From the NCBI GenBank assembly GCA_963610315.1, contig CAVDMV010000004.1:38181-102180 (forward strand): a stretch of DNA of 64,000 bases, given 5' to 3'. This document shows, piece after piece, positions 17,220-27,070 of the stretch. The position numbers and the translations under genes are program-made. The stretch comes from UBA3210 sp963610315. GTDB taxonomy: Bacteria > Bacillota_I > Bacilli_A > RFN20 > CAG-449. Numbering within the stretch: position 1 is the stretch's first letter; each line of letters starts with the position of its first letter. Below the pieces are notes generated by a model. The model worked only from the letters and a program-made list of their open reading frames with translations, had not been told where the DNA came from and made no database searches.

Positions 17220-20057
17220 ATGGAAAAAGACATCGAAAATATAAATGAAAAAGTAAATACTGAAGAGGAAACTAATGTTTTTGCTAGAAAAGTAAGATAT
17301 ATGTCTAAAACTACTTATTTTTTCATTTCTCTTTTAAATGTATTATATAAAGCATTGATGTGGGTAGTTGACTTAATATGGTCAATGGTTCTATCATTAG
17401 GCCATTTCTTTAAATTAATTGGAGTTGGTATTTTTAAAGGAGTAGTTGGAATAGGCAAATTCTTTAAAAAGAAAGCACATGAATTTAAGTTTAATGATCT
17501 CTCTGGTAGATTATCATTTGGCTTATTTGGAATGAGTAATTTTAAACATAAACAATATGTCGTCGGTACATTGTACATCGTGTTTGAAGTTGCTTATATT
17601 GCTCTATTTGCGTTATTTGGTGTTTCTTCCATTGGAATGCTTGCCACACTAGGAACTAAACAATCAGGACCAAATCCGGATTGTGAAGATGATTTCTGTG
17701 ATTGGATTACTGGTGATAACTCCATCATGATTTTAATTTATGGTTTATTATGGATATTATCAATTTTTGTTTTCATTTATATATGGAATAAATCTATTGA
17801 AAGTGGATATACAAATTATCGTATTGATGAATTTAAGAAATATGACGCAAGTTTAGAAAGAAATATTCCTTTCTCAAAAGAACTTGACGCTAAAGCAACA
17901 GAAAGTTTTAATAACGGTGTTAGCTTAAAAGAATTTAAAACTTCTAACGAAGAATTAATTAAAGATCACTTAGCGAAAGTTGAAGACGAAAAAGAAAGAC
18001 AATATTTGTCATATTTATTCGCTCAAAACGCAAAAGCTTCTTACGATCATTTAAAACTTATTAAAAAGGAAACTGAAAAATTAGAGAAGATAAATGCCTC
18101 TTTAGATAAATTAAAAGAAACTAGATCTGCTGGATTAAAAGAATGTCTTGCTCGTCGCGATGCAAGTTTAGAAAATGTTGATCCTAACGACGAAGAAAAA
18201 ATTGATAAAATTAATGCTCGTGTTGAAGTTTATAAGAACAATACAATGTTAAAAGAACATGCTATTGAAGCAAAATTAGCTAAACAAGAACATAAGATTC
18301 AAGAAATTAATAAACGTTATACTCCATATGTTGAAATGCATCATACTTGCAATAAAGAAAAATATGGTAAAAATAACGATTATTACAAACATGTCGCAAG
18401 TCTTGAAAGTGAAATTTTATTCTATTCTAATTATGATCATTTCCAAGAAATCTATGAAGATCGCTTTGATAAATCTGGTGATAAGAATAAAGATAACGCA
18501 AATAGAATCGTTGAACTTGAAAATGAATTACAAGCTAAATTAGATGCAACAGCAGCTAAATTTAATGATATTAGAAATAGAAAAGCAGAAATTCAAAAAG
18601 GTATTGATGAAGCAAAAGCAACTTATGATAGTAAAGTAAATGAATTAAAAGAAACTAAGCCAGAAGGTTATGAAACTTTAATTCTTGAAGAAAAATCTAA
18701 ACTTATTGAAATCACTACAAAGTTAATGGCTCAATATAAAGATTTCCCATCTGATAAAAACATTAAAGCTCTTGAAAAAGAAGAAATTAAAGAATCTAAA
18801 GATGCATTTAAGCGTGATAAGAAATATTTAAGAACTAACTTCACTGCTGAACAATACGCATTAGAAGAAGTTATTAACTCAATGTTAGTTGACTTTAAGA
18901 TTGAATATAATTTAGCTAAACAATATTCAAAACAATTATTAGTAAAAGAAGGCAAAGAAAATAGATTCTTAACTACTGATGAAGTCAGTGATAAATTAAA
19001 TGAATTAGAAGAAAGTAAGAGAACTTATATTGAATCTCATCCTGATAAATATCAAGGTAGACCTGATTCATTTAAGGATAATGTTAAAGATTTATTCAAT
19101 GAAAAATTCCACATTACAATTTTAACTGTACCAGTACTTGGTATTCTACTCGTAACAATCCTTCCATTATTATTCTCAATTACAATTGCGTTTACTAATT
19201 ATTCTCAAGGTCATATTCCTCCAACACAATTATTCACTTGGAATGGATTAACAAACTTTAAGAATTTATTATTCCCAGAACCTAATTCTACATATAGTGT
19301 TTTACCTACAGCTTTATCAAAAACTGTTTCTTGGACATTCGTTTGGGCAATTGTTGCAACATTTTCTAACTATTTCTTAGGTATTATTGTTGCATTAATG
19401 ATTAATAAAAAAGGTATTAAGTTTAAGAAATTATGGAGAACAATATTTGTTATGACTATTGCGATCCCTCAATTTATTTCTTTATTATCAATTGGTGTTT
19501 TATTAAAAGACACTGGTGCAATTGGCTCATTAGTTCAACAATGGACTGGTCAAAGATTAGGATTTGGTACTAATACCGATGATAGCGCAGTCTTAATGAC
19601 TAAAATTATTATTATCTTAGTTAACATTTGGGTTGGTATTCCATATACTATCTTATCTACAACAGGTATTTTACTTAACATCCCTAAGGATTTATATGAA
19701 TCTGCGAGAGTTGACGGCGCAGGTACTGTTACTCAATTATTCAAGATTACAATGCCTTATATCTTATTCGTTACAGGACCTTATTTAATTACTCAATTCA
19801 TTGGTAACTTCAATAACTTCGGTGTTATCTTCTTCTTAACTAATGGTGGTCCAGCATATGAAGGATCAGCGTTATTAGGATTAGGTAAAACAGACTTATT
19901 AATTACATTCTTATACAAGATTGTTACATCAAGTAATAATGCTCAATATGGTATTGCGGCAGCAATTGGTATCGTAATCTTCGTTCTTTGCTCATTCGTA
20001 TCAATTGTCATGTACAATAAATCAGGCGCGGTAAAAGAGGAGGACCAATTCCAATAG
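17220..20057 (+). CDS. malF: MalF-type sugar permease with a large inserted coiled coil
   Basis: The C-terminal third (from about residue 631) is a normal six-helix MalF permease core with the EAA loop ESARVDGAGTVTQLFKITMP near 826. The N-terminus has hydrophobic segments at about 33-72 and the MalF-like helices at about 118-145 and 168-192. Between residues 200 and 625 lies a roughly 425-residue, highly charged Lys/Glu helical region predicted as coiled coil and, by charge, cytoplasmic. Bacillus and Lactobacillus MalF/MdxF proteins are usually about 430-450 residues, so this one is about twice as long. No internal stop or frameshift is seen. The 3' neighbour malG starts 1 bp later. Confidence 0.9.
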   Translation: MEKDIENINEKVNTEEETNVFARKVRYMSKTTYFFISLLNVLYKALMWVVDLIWSMVLSLGHFFKLIGVGIFKGVVGIGKFFKKKAHEFKFNDLSGRLSFGLFGMSNFKHKQYVVGTLYIVFEVAYIALFALFGVSSIGMLATLGTKQSGPNPDCEDDFCDWITGDNSIMILIYGLLWILSIFVFIYIWNKSIESGYTNYRIDEFKKYDASLERNIPFSKELDAKATESFNNGVSLKEFKTSNEELIKDHLAKVEDEKERQYLSYLFAQNAKASYDHLKLIKKETEKLEKINASLDKLKETRSAGLKECLARRDASLENVDPNDEEKIDKINARVEVYKNNTMLKEHAIEAKLAKQEHKIQEINKRYTPYVEMHHTCNKEKYGKNNDYYKHVASLESEILFYSNYDHFQEIYEDRFDKSGDKNKDNANRIVELENELQAKLDATAAKFNDIRNRKAEIQKGIDEAKATYDSKVNELKETKPEGYETLILEEKSKLIEITTKLMAQYKDFPSDKNIKALEKEEIKESKDAFKRDKKYLRTNFTAEQYALEEVINSMLVDFKIEYNLAKQYSKQLLVKEGKENRFLTTDEVSDKLNELEESKRTYIESHPDKYQGRPDSFKDNVKDLFNEKFHITILTVPVLGILLVTILPLLFSITIAFTNYSQGHIPPTQLFTWNGLTNFKNLLFPEPNSTYSVLPTALSKTVSWTFVWAIVATFSNYFLGIIVALMINKKGIKFKKLWRTIFVMTIAIPQFISLLSIGVLLKDTGAIGSLVQQWTGQRLGFGTNTDDSAVLMTKIIIILVNIWVGIPYTILSTTGILLNIPKDLYESARVDGAGTVTQLFKITMPYILFVTGPYLITQFIGNFNNFGVIFFLTNGGPAYEGSALLGLGKTDLLITFLYKIVTSSNNAQYGIAAAIGIVIFVLCSFVSIVMYNKSGAVKEEDQFQ

Positions 20058-20058
20058 T

Positions 20059-20955
20059 ATGAAAAGTTTAAAAGCAGGTAGAATTGTTTCGAACGTTATT
20101 ATTTATACAATTCTTATTATTATGTCATGTATTTGGTTACTTCCAATTATATGGCTTGTATTACAATCATTTGGTGGCGAAGGTATTGGTAATAGAGCTC
20201 GTATTATTCCTCATTCATGGACATTAGATAATTACAAGTTCTTATTTAGCCAAATTACTGGAGCATATGATCCAAATGCAGCATCTCACGCTTATGATAA
20301 TTTATTCTTAACATGGTTTGGTAATACAATTATTGTCGCGGTATTCTCATGTATTATTTCTACATTATTTGTATTAGGTACAGCTTATGCATTATCAAGA
20401 TTTAGATTCAAATCACGTACAATTTTCATGAAGATGAATTTAGTCATTGGTATGTTCCCAGGCTTCTTAAGCATGATTATTATGTACTGGGTTATGAGAG
20501 ATATCTTCCATTTACAAGGAACATATTGGTCATTAGTTATTCTTTATTCAGCTGGTGCTGGAGGAGGATATTACATTTGCAAAGGCTTCTTTGATACAAT
20601 CTCGAAAAACATTGATGAAGCGGCAATGATTGATGGTGCGACAAGAAGTCAAATCTTCTGGCAAATCATTTTACCACTTGCAAAACCTATTATCGTATAT
20701 ACGGTCTTAACAAGTTTCATGTCTCCATGGGGTGATTATGTAACATCATCTTATATTATTGGTTTACAAAATCCTCAACAATGGACTGTTGCGATTGGTC
20801 TTTACCAATTTACCTCAGGACAAGATACTGTAGCGACATATTATACACAATTCGCGGCAGGTTCTGTCATTATCGCGATTCCTATTACTGCCTTATTCTT
20901 AGCGTTACAAAGATATTATGTCGAAGGCGTAACAGGCGGAGCTGTGAAAGGATAA
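20059..20955 (+). CDS. malG: MalG-type sugar permease
   Basis: Second membrane subunit of the maltodextrin importer, 298 residues, about six helices. The EAA loop DEAAMIDGATRSQIFWQIILPLAKP contacts the ATPase. Unlike its MalF partner it has normal length. It starts 1 bp after malF and ends 6 bp before the amylase gene, whose ribosome site lies in its last codons. Confidence 0.93.
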   Translation: MKSLKAGRIVSNVIIYTILIIMSCIWLLPIIWLVLQSFGGEGIGNRARIIPHSWTLDNYKFLFSQITGAYDPNAASHAYDNLFLTWFGNTIIVAVFSCIISTLFVLGTAYALSRFRFKSRTIFMKMNLVIGMFPGFLSMIIMYWVMRDIFHLQGTYWSLVILYSAGAGGGYYICKGFFDTISKNIDEAAMIDGATRSQIFWQIILPLAKPIIVYTVLTSFMSPWGDYVTSSYIIGLQNPQQWTVAIGLYQFTSGQDTVATYYTQFAAGSVIIAIPITALFLALQRYYVEGVTGGAVKG

Positions 20956-20961
20956 AATATT

Positions 20962-22671
20962 ATGAAAAAGAGATTATTAATGATTACATTAACATCTCTT
21001 TTTTCTTTAGGAGTTGTATCTTCTTGTTCATCTTCCTCAAGCTCATCATCTTCATATTGTGATGAAATGTTTGAAGACTGTTCAGGAAGTTCATCTTCTA
21101 CATCAAAAAAGGTTGTTAATTTAAATTCATATACAAGTGAAAATTATGTATACGATAAAAATATCACAAACGCTAATGGCTCGATGAGTTATGAAATATT
21201 CGTCCGAAGTTTCTATGATTCAAATGCGGATGGCATCGGTGATTTTAATGGAGTAACTCAAAAACTAGATTATTTACAAGATTTAGGTGTTAAAACTATT
21301 TGGTTAATGCCAATTAATCCTTCTCCTTCATATCACGGCTATGATGTCACTAATTATTATGATGTTGAAAGTGATTATGGAACGATGGATGATTTTACTA
21401 ATTTGGTAAATAAAGCAAAAGAAAAGAATATTGATATTATGATCGATATTGTCTTTAACCATTCAAGTAAAGAACATGAGTGGTTTAAACAATCTTATCA
21501 AGATTATATTTCTTCTTATGACGGAGAAGATTCGTACGCTTCTTGGTATAACTGGTCAGAAACTTCTAAAAATGGTTATTCTTATTATCAAGGTAAATAT
21601 TATGAATCACGTTTTGATTCATCCATGCCAGATTTTAATACTCAAAACACTAAAGTTAGAGATGAAATGAAAAAGATCTTAAAATTCTGGATTGATAAAG
21701 GAGTATCGGGATTTAGATTTGATGCAGTTAAATATTATGAATACGAAGATACTTCATATAATAGTGAATTCTTAAAAGATTTACACGATGCAACGCTAAC
21801 ATATGGTAAAGAACAATATAATAAAGATATTTATTTTGTTGGTGAATGTTGGGCGGAAGATGGAACTATTAATAAATATTATAATTCTAATTTTGATTCA
21901 TTCTTCCGTTTCTCAGGCTCAATTGATGGCTATGGTTATGGAGCTATTTTAGGCGCGGTAAAAGGTGTTAACAAAGCAAATAGTTTTGGTGAAGCGATTG
22001 AAAATAATGAAACCGCGATTAAGAAAATTAATCCTAAAGCATATTCATCTTACTTCTTATCAAATCATGATCAAGATCGTGCAAGTTATTATTTTTCTAA
22101 TGAATATGGCTATATGGGAGCTTCAGTATTAGGCTTAATGCCTGGAACACCATATATGTATTATGGTGAAGAAATATCTCTTAAAGGGAAAAGAAATACT
22201 TCTCCAGATGATCAATCTGATTCAAGAAGAAGACTCCCTATGGTTTGGTCAAAAGATGATAAGACTGGAGAATGTAATTTCCCTGAATCATCAAGACAAG
22301 ATCTAGCGAAAAATGATCAAGTTTCTAATGGGGTTAATGATGAATTAAGGACTAATTATTCTCTAGTAAATCATTATAAAAAGGTTATTAATATTCGAAA
22401 TAAATATGATTTTATTAAAGAATCTGTATTTAAAAATTTAACTAAGACAATAACTAATGACTATGATCACGTTTTAATCTATTCTTTAACTTCTGCAGAT
22501 GGAAAAGATAAGATTACTGTCATTCATAATTTTGAAAAAGAAAATATTGAATTAGATGTTTCTTCATTAGGAACAAAAATTGATGAAGAAGTATCTTGTT
22601 CTAGATTAATTCCTGAATTAAGTAATGGGATTCTTAAATTAGGTTCATTATCAACTGTCATTTTAAAATAA
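20962..22671 (+). CDS. Surface-anchored alpha-amylase family glycoside hydrolase (GH13), lipoprotein
   Basis: Hydrolyses alpha-1,4 glucans at the cell surface. The lipobox VVSSC (Cys22) is followed by a serine-rich linker to about residue 50. GH13 regions are all present: DIVFNH, GFRFDAVKY with nucleophile Asp254, VGECW with acid/base Glu295, and SNHDQDR with Asp370. The C-terminal beta domain ends at 569. The MPINPSPSYHGYDVTNYYDVE segment is typical of oligo-1,6-glucosidase/neopullulanase-like and amylase subgroups, so exact specificity is open. Tethering to the membrane next to the transporter would limit product loss. Confidence 0.92.
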   Translation: MKKRLLMITLTSLFSLGVVSSCSSSSSSSSSYCDEMFEDCSGSSSSTSKKVVNLNSYTSENYVYDKNITNANGSMSYEIFVRSFYDSNADGIGDFNGVTQKLDYLQDLGVKTIWLMPINPSPSYHGYDVTNYYDVESDYGTMDDFTNLVNKAKEKNIDIMIDIVFNHSSKEHEWFKQSYQDYISSYDGEDSYASWYNWSETSKNGYSYYQGKYYESRFDSSMPDFNTQNTKVRDEMKKILKFWIDKGVSGFRFDAVKYYEYEDTSYNSEFLKDLHDATLTYGKEQYNKDIYFVGECWAEDGTINKYYNSNFDSFFRFSGSIDGYGYGAILGAVKGVNKANSFGEAIENNETAIKKINPKAYSSYFLSNHDQDRASYYFSNEYGYMGASVLGLMPGTPYMYYGEEISLKGKRNTSPDDQSDSRRRLPMVWSKDDKTGECNFPESSRQDLAKNDQVSNGVNDELRTNYSLVNHYKKVINIRNKYDFIKESVFKNLTKTITNDYDHVLIYSLTSADGKDKITVIHNFEKENIELDVSSLGTKIDEEVSCSRLIPELSNGILKLGSLSTVILK

Positions 22672-22689
22672 TTAAAGGGGTTTATAAAA

Positions 22690-25449
22690 ATGAAAAAGAC
22701 ATGCTTAAAAATTTTATCTCTTACCTTATTACTTGGATGTATTGTTTCTTGCTCGGGAGAAGTTAGTTCATCAAGTTCTTCTTCAAGCCAAACACCTAGT
22801 TCTTCTTCTAGCGTAGTTAAAAACAAATACATTCATGATACAACTGATTATTCTTCGTTAGAAATGGCTCCAACTACTAAAGTTAGATTTCATTATCACC
22901 GTGCAGATCAAGATGACAATTACACTGTTTATAATGAATGGTCTTTATGGGTTTGGGGAACAGCTAACGGAGCGAGATATCAATTCACTCATTATGATGA
23001 TTTCGGTGTCTTTGGAGATGTTGAATTATCAAAAGTAGGCACTGATGTCACTCAAATTGGCCATTTAGTATCTACTTCTGATTGGTCGAAGAAAGATTAT
23101 GAAAGCGATCGTTTCTTAGATATTAAAGCGGAGTCACCAGGTGGAATTCAAAATGTTTACCTCATGTCAGGACAAGCGGAAGTATTTGATAACCCAGAAG
23201 ATGCAAGTAAACCGGCATTGAAGAGTGCGGTATTATCTTCTAATGATAAAATTAGTTTCTCCTTTGTTAATTTACCTTCCTCATTTACTTTTGATGAAAA
23301 GAAATTAACTATTATGAATGGGGAAAATAAATTTACTGGTTATACAGCTTCATTTAATAGTTATAGTAAAGTGGTCACACTTACTTTAACTGAACAATTA
23401 GATATCACTCAAACAATGAATGTTATCTATAAGATTGATAATGATACAGAAATTAAAACTAAAATTGTCATTACTACTTACTTTGATTCAGATGAATTTA
23501 AGAATGCATATACTTATACTGGTGATGATTTAGGTGTAACATTTGATAATGAAGAAATGGTTACAAAAACTAACTTCAAAGTATGGGCTCCTACTTCACA
23601 AAAATTAGTCTTAAAAGTCTATGAATCAGGTACACCTTTAGAAAATGAAACTGTTTATAAAGAAGTTGAAATGGTTAAAGGCGAAAAAGGAACATGGGCA
23701 ACAACGATTAACGAAGATTTACATGGTAAATACTATACTTATGTCGTAACTAACGCGTCAGGAATTAACGAAGTAGTTGATCCTTATGCTAAATCAACTG
23801 GCTTAAATGGCTTAAGAGGTATGGTAGTTAACTTTACTAAACTTAATAAAACTATTACTGGTTGGTCTAGTGATACAAGAGCGAATTTATTAAATAATTC
23901 AAATAACTTAACTGATGCTTCTATTTATGAACTTCATGTTAGAGATATGACTATCTCAGAAACAAGTGGAGTTCAAAAATCTTTGCGAGGTAAATTCTTA
24001 GGCTTAGCTAGTGAAGGAACAACTTATACTAGTGATGGAGTAACTGTTTCAACAGGCTTAGATCATATCGCCGAACTCGGCGTAACACATGTCCAAATTC
24101 AACCAGTATATGACTTTAATTCAGTCGATGAATCAAAAGCTACAACTGATGTAGTAGGAAGAAATTCTGGTCAATATAACTGGGGATATGATCCACTTAA
24201 CTACAACGCTTTAGAAGGAAGTTATTCAACTAATCCTAGTGATGGATTTAACCGTATTGTTGAATTTAAGCAAATGATTATGGCTCTTCATAATAAAGGT
24301 ATTAATATCAATATGGATGTCGTTTATAATCATACTGCAAGTTTAGATAATACTAATTTTGAATTATTAGTTCCCTATTATTATCACCGTTCTTCTAGTG
24401 ATGGTAAATTCTCTAATGGATCAGGATGTGGAAACGAAATGGCAAGTGATCGTTCAATGGTTAATAAATTCATCGTTGATTCAACTGCTTTCTATATGAA
24501 AGAATATCATTTATCTGGTTTTAGATTTGACCTTATGGGTTTAATTGATAACCAAACAATGATTGATGTATATAAATCGTGTAAGAAGATTGATCCTAAT
24601 GCGATGATTTATGGTGAACCTTGGACTGGAGGAACTACAACTTTAAGAAATGGTCGATCAGAATCTAATTTAACTAAACAACAAACATTACAAACTTCAT
24701 TAGCTCAAGAATATTTCGAGGGTGCAGGCATTTATGTTGGAGCGTTTAATGATAAGATTAGAAACGGCATTCGTGGAGATAATAATCCATCGAAAGGATT
24801 TGTTACCGGCGGAACTGCTTCAGGTGTCTTAGATGGCTTAAAAGGTATATTTGATGGATCAACTGAAAGTAATATTTCTCCTCAACAAGTAATTAATTAT
24901 GTTTCTTGTCACGATAACTATACGCTTTATGATCAACTCGCTCAAACGATTGGCTCTAGAGATTTAATGAAAGCTTATAAACAAGCCGATATGATGGTAT
25001 TTACTTCTCAAGGTATTCCATTTATCCAAGAAGGAGAAGAATTCGCGCGTAGTAAAGCTTATCTTGATGACGAAGGTAAGACTAAGTACGAAGGTAATTC
25101 ATATAATGTCGGTGATGAAATTAATCAGATGGATTATTCTTTAAAGATTAAGAATAAAGGATTAAATGATTTCTTTAAAGACTTAATCAAAGTAAGAAAA
25201 GATCATGAAGAATTTAGATATGTAACTCGTAGTGAAATTAGAAATAATTTTGTTAAGAATGATTCTTCCTCTTCTTCTTATATGTATACTCTTAATAATA
25301 ACATTGTTGTTATTCATACTTCGAACGATGCTTCATTTACGTTAGATGGAACATATGATACTTTACTAAGTAATTTTGATTCTTTAACTACTTATTCTTC
25401 ATCCATTTCATTAAAAGCAAATGAATCAATTATCTTAAAAAAGAAATAG
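22690..25449 (+). CDS. pulA: Type I pullulanase, lipoprotein
   Basis: Debranches alpha-1,6 links in starch, glycogen or pullulan. Signal with possible lipobox at LLGC (Cys17) or VSC (Cys21), then a serine-rich linker. Residues about 55-170 look like a CBM41 starch-binding domain (VRFHYHRADQDD...SLWVWG). A CBM48-type domain precedes the GH13 barrel. The diagnostic YNWGYDP is at 496-502; catalytic residues are Asp614 (GFRFDLMG), Glu643 (YGEPW) and Asp742 (SCHDNY). With 919 residues it is full length. It ends the operon, followed by a terminator. Confidence 0.94.
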   Translation: MKKTCLKILSLTLLLGCIVSCSGEVSSSSSSSSQTPSSSSSVVKNKYIHDTTDYSSLEMAPTTKVRFHYHRADQDDNYTVYNEWSLWVWGTANGARYQFTHYDDFGVFGDVELSKVGTDVTQIGHLVSTSDWSKKDYESDRFLDIKAESPGGIQNVYLMSGQAEVFDNPEDASKPALKSAVLSSNDKISFSFVNLPSSFTFDEKKLTIMNGENKFTGYTASFNSYSKVVTLTLTEQLDITQTMNVIYKIDNDTEIKTKIVITTYFDSDEFKNAYTYTGDDLGVTFDNEEMVTKTNFKVWAPTSQKLVLKVYESGTPLENETVYKEVEMVKGEKGTWATTINEDLHGKYYTYVVTNASGINEVVDPYAKSTGLNGLRGMVVNFTKLNKTITGWSSDTRANLLNNSNNLTDASIYELHVRDMTISETSGVQKSLRGKFLGLASEGTTYTSDGVTVSTGLDHIAELGVTHVQIQPVYDFNSVDESKATTDVVGRNSGQYNWGYDPLNYNALEGSYSTNPSDGFNRIVEFKQMIMALHNKGININMDVVYNHTASLDNTNFELLVPYYYHRSSSDGKFSNGSGCGNEMASDRSMVNKFIVDSTAFYMKEYHLSGFRFDLMGLIDNQTMIDVYKSCKKIDPNAMIYGEPWTGGTTTLRNGRSESNLTKQQTLQTSLAQEYFEGAGIYVGAFNDKIRNGIRGDNNPSKGFVTGGTASGVLDGLKGIFDGSTESNISPQQVINYVSCHDNYTLYDQLAQTIGSRDLMKAYKQADMMVFTSQGIPFIQEGEEFARSKAYLDDEGKTKYEGNSYNVGDEINQMDYSLKIKNKGLNDFFKDLIKVRKDHEEFRYVTRSEIRNNFVKNDSSSSSYMYTLNNNIVVIHTSNDASFTLDGTYDTLLSNFDSLTTYSSSISLKANESIILKKK

Positions 25450-25455
25450 TAAATT

Positions 25456-25487
25456 AAAAGGAAAGCTTTTATTCGGCTTTCCTTTTT
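25456..25487. terminator. Terminator of the starch operon, also usable from the opposite strand
   Basis: AAAAGGAAAGC pairs with GCTTTCCTTTT around a nine-base loop, with T runs on both strands. It lies between the convergent stops at 25449 and 25494. Confidence 0.9.
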
Positions 25488-25493
25488 AAGTAC

Positions 25494-25988
25494 TTATTTA
25501 TGTTTCTTTTTCATTGATGGATCTTCTAGACCAAAATATTGGAATAGATAAATAAAGATTAAATCAATAATTACTAAACTAAAACAAGAGATAATAAAAT
25601 TCTTAATATTATCGTTTAATGTTCCAAGTGGTAAAGAGACATTATTCTTAATTACGATAAGATAAATAATTCCTAAGATAAAGAAGAAATTACCGATCAC
25701 ACAGAAGTTTAATAAAGGTGTATTTTTATCTCCATTTGCATCAAAACACAAGAATTTAATAAAATTACTACCTGATTTAAAAGAGATAAATGTATTTACA
25801 ATTTGAGTAATATTAAATACGATTAATAAAACAAAACAAATGGTATACATTACATAATCCATTACACTTATTGTTGAGATATTAGAAATAAAATCAACTA
25901 ATAAGAGACTAAAGAACGTTAAGCTTATAATTAGACCAATAAATAAAGAAATTAATAATGAGATACGATAGCTTTTTAATTTAGTCAT
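25494..25988 (-). CDS. Four-helix membrane protein of unknown function
   Basis: A 164-residue protein with four hydrophobic segments (about 10-33, 41-65, 90-115, 127-150) and a Lys-rich tail SMKKKHK. Not recognised. It is the last of three genes transcribed together; its start is 2 bp from the preceding stop. The RDD-like neighbours suggest an envelope function, but no activity can be assigned. Confidence 0.7.
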   Translation of the reverse strand: MTKLKSYRISLLISLFIGLIISLTFFSLLLVDFISNISTISVMDYVMYTICFVLLIVFNITQIVNTFISFKSGSNFIKFLCFDANGDKNTPLLNFCVIGNFFFILGIIYLIVIKNNVSLPLGTLNDNIKNFIISCFSLVIIDLIFIYLFQYFGLEDPSMKKKHK

Positions 25989-25990
25989 AT

Positions 25991-27070
25991 TTATAATTTC
26001 CTTTCTTTTTCTTGAGGAGAAGTAACGTTGAGCGAGTCCATATTTTCTAAGGTAGAAACAAAATCTACATCAGTTATTTTCTTGCCTTCTTCTGAATCAA
26101 AATAAGCTTCTTCTTCGACGCGATCTTTAAATAATAAAGATTCATTAATGTAACAAGTATTCATCTTTAATATCTTATCCGCGAAATCTAAATTCTTTTT
26201 AGAAACTAATAAGATTAAGAGATTTAAAGCTAAATAAGCAATAATAAAGATGATGATTGTATTTCTTGTAAAATAGAGTATTCCAATAAAAGGTATAAAA
26301 AAATAAATAATCGGTCTAAGTGCGATTTTCCATCTTGGTACTAAATAACCATTAATATAATTTGAGTGGCCTAATTTATAAACTTTTTCTATTAAGGTAG
26401 AACCATATTTATTAGTTAAAGGAATGATGTAATAGAAGATAATAATTGATATTAAGAAAGAAATGATACGCGCGGACATTTCTAATGTCGCAGTAGTATT
26501 ATATAAAGAATTGTATTCTACATTAAATGTTCTTAGATAAGGTTCTAACAAACAATAAGCATTATAGAAAAGATCAGACATATTTTTATAATATGTTTTA
26601 GAAGGATTTTCTAAGATGATTCTTTCTGCGATAACTTCAGTATCAAATTCTCCGTTTTCTTTTTGGCTGTATTTATAATATTCAGTTGAATATGATTCAT
26701 TAGTTGGATTAATAGGTAAATTTAATACCATGATGTTATAGATATGAGTAATTGTTTTTTCTTCGTTATAACGAGTATTATATGCTTTAGTTATTTCACT
26801 AGGATATTTATTAAAATAGAAATCTTGGATAATTTTTTCGTATTCTGTATAATCTAAGCCTTCAGCTAAATTTAGGTTGTATTCGAACTTTATTTCATTA
26901 ATACGTGATATTTTATTAACGTAATTACCTCCGAAGTTAAAGAGGCTAAAAATGAGGGCGAAATAAAGTATAGTTGTACTAATAAAGACGATTACATTAT
27001 CAAGAAATACCGTGATCAATTTATGATTAGTGAAAGCAACAGATATTCTTAAATCTCTTTTAGTTCTCAT
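25991..27070 (-). CDS. RDD-like membrane protein
   Basis: A 359-residue membrane protein. A first helix near 22-45 (DNVIVFISTTILYFALIFSLF), a long external segment of about 150 residues, then helices near 205-222, 255-272 and 273-290. The segment PLTNKYGSTLIEKVYKLGHSN resembles the RDD-family pattern of a small polar loop before a helix pair. Its ATG overlaps the stop of the upstream gene as ATGA, one of only two UGA stops seen in the window. Function unknown; members are proposed transporters or membrane assembly factors. Confidence 0.65.
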   Translation of the reverse strand: MRTKRDLRISVAFTNHKLITVFLDNVIVFISTTILYFALIFSLFNFGGNYVNKISRINEIKFEYNLNLAEGLDYTEYEKIIQDFYFNKYPSEITKAYNTRYNEEKTITHIYNIMVLNLPINPTNESYSTEYYKYSQKENGEFDTEVIAERIILENPSKTYYKNMSDLFYNAYCLLEPYLRTFNVEYNSLYNTTATLEMSARIISFLISIIIFYYIIPLTNKYGSTLIEKVYKLGHSNYINGYLVPRWKIALRPIIYFFIPFIGILYFTRNTIIIFIIAYLALNLLILLVSKKNLDFADKILKMNTCYINESLLFKDRVEEEAYFDSEEGKKITDVDFVSTLENMDSLNVTSPQEKERKL

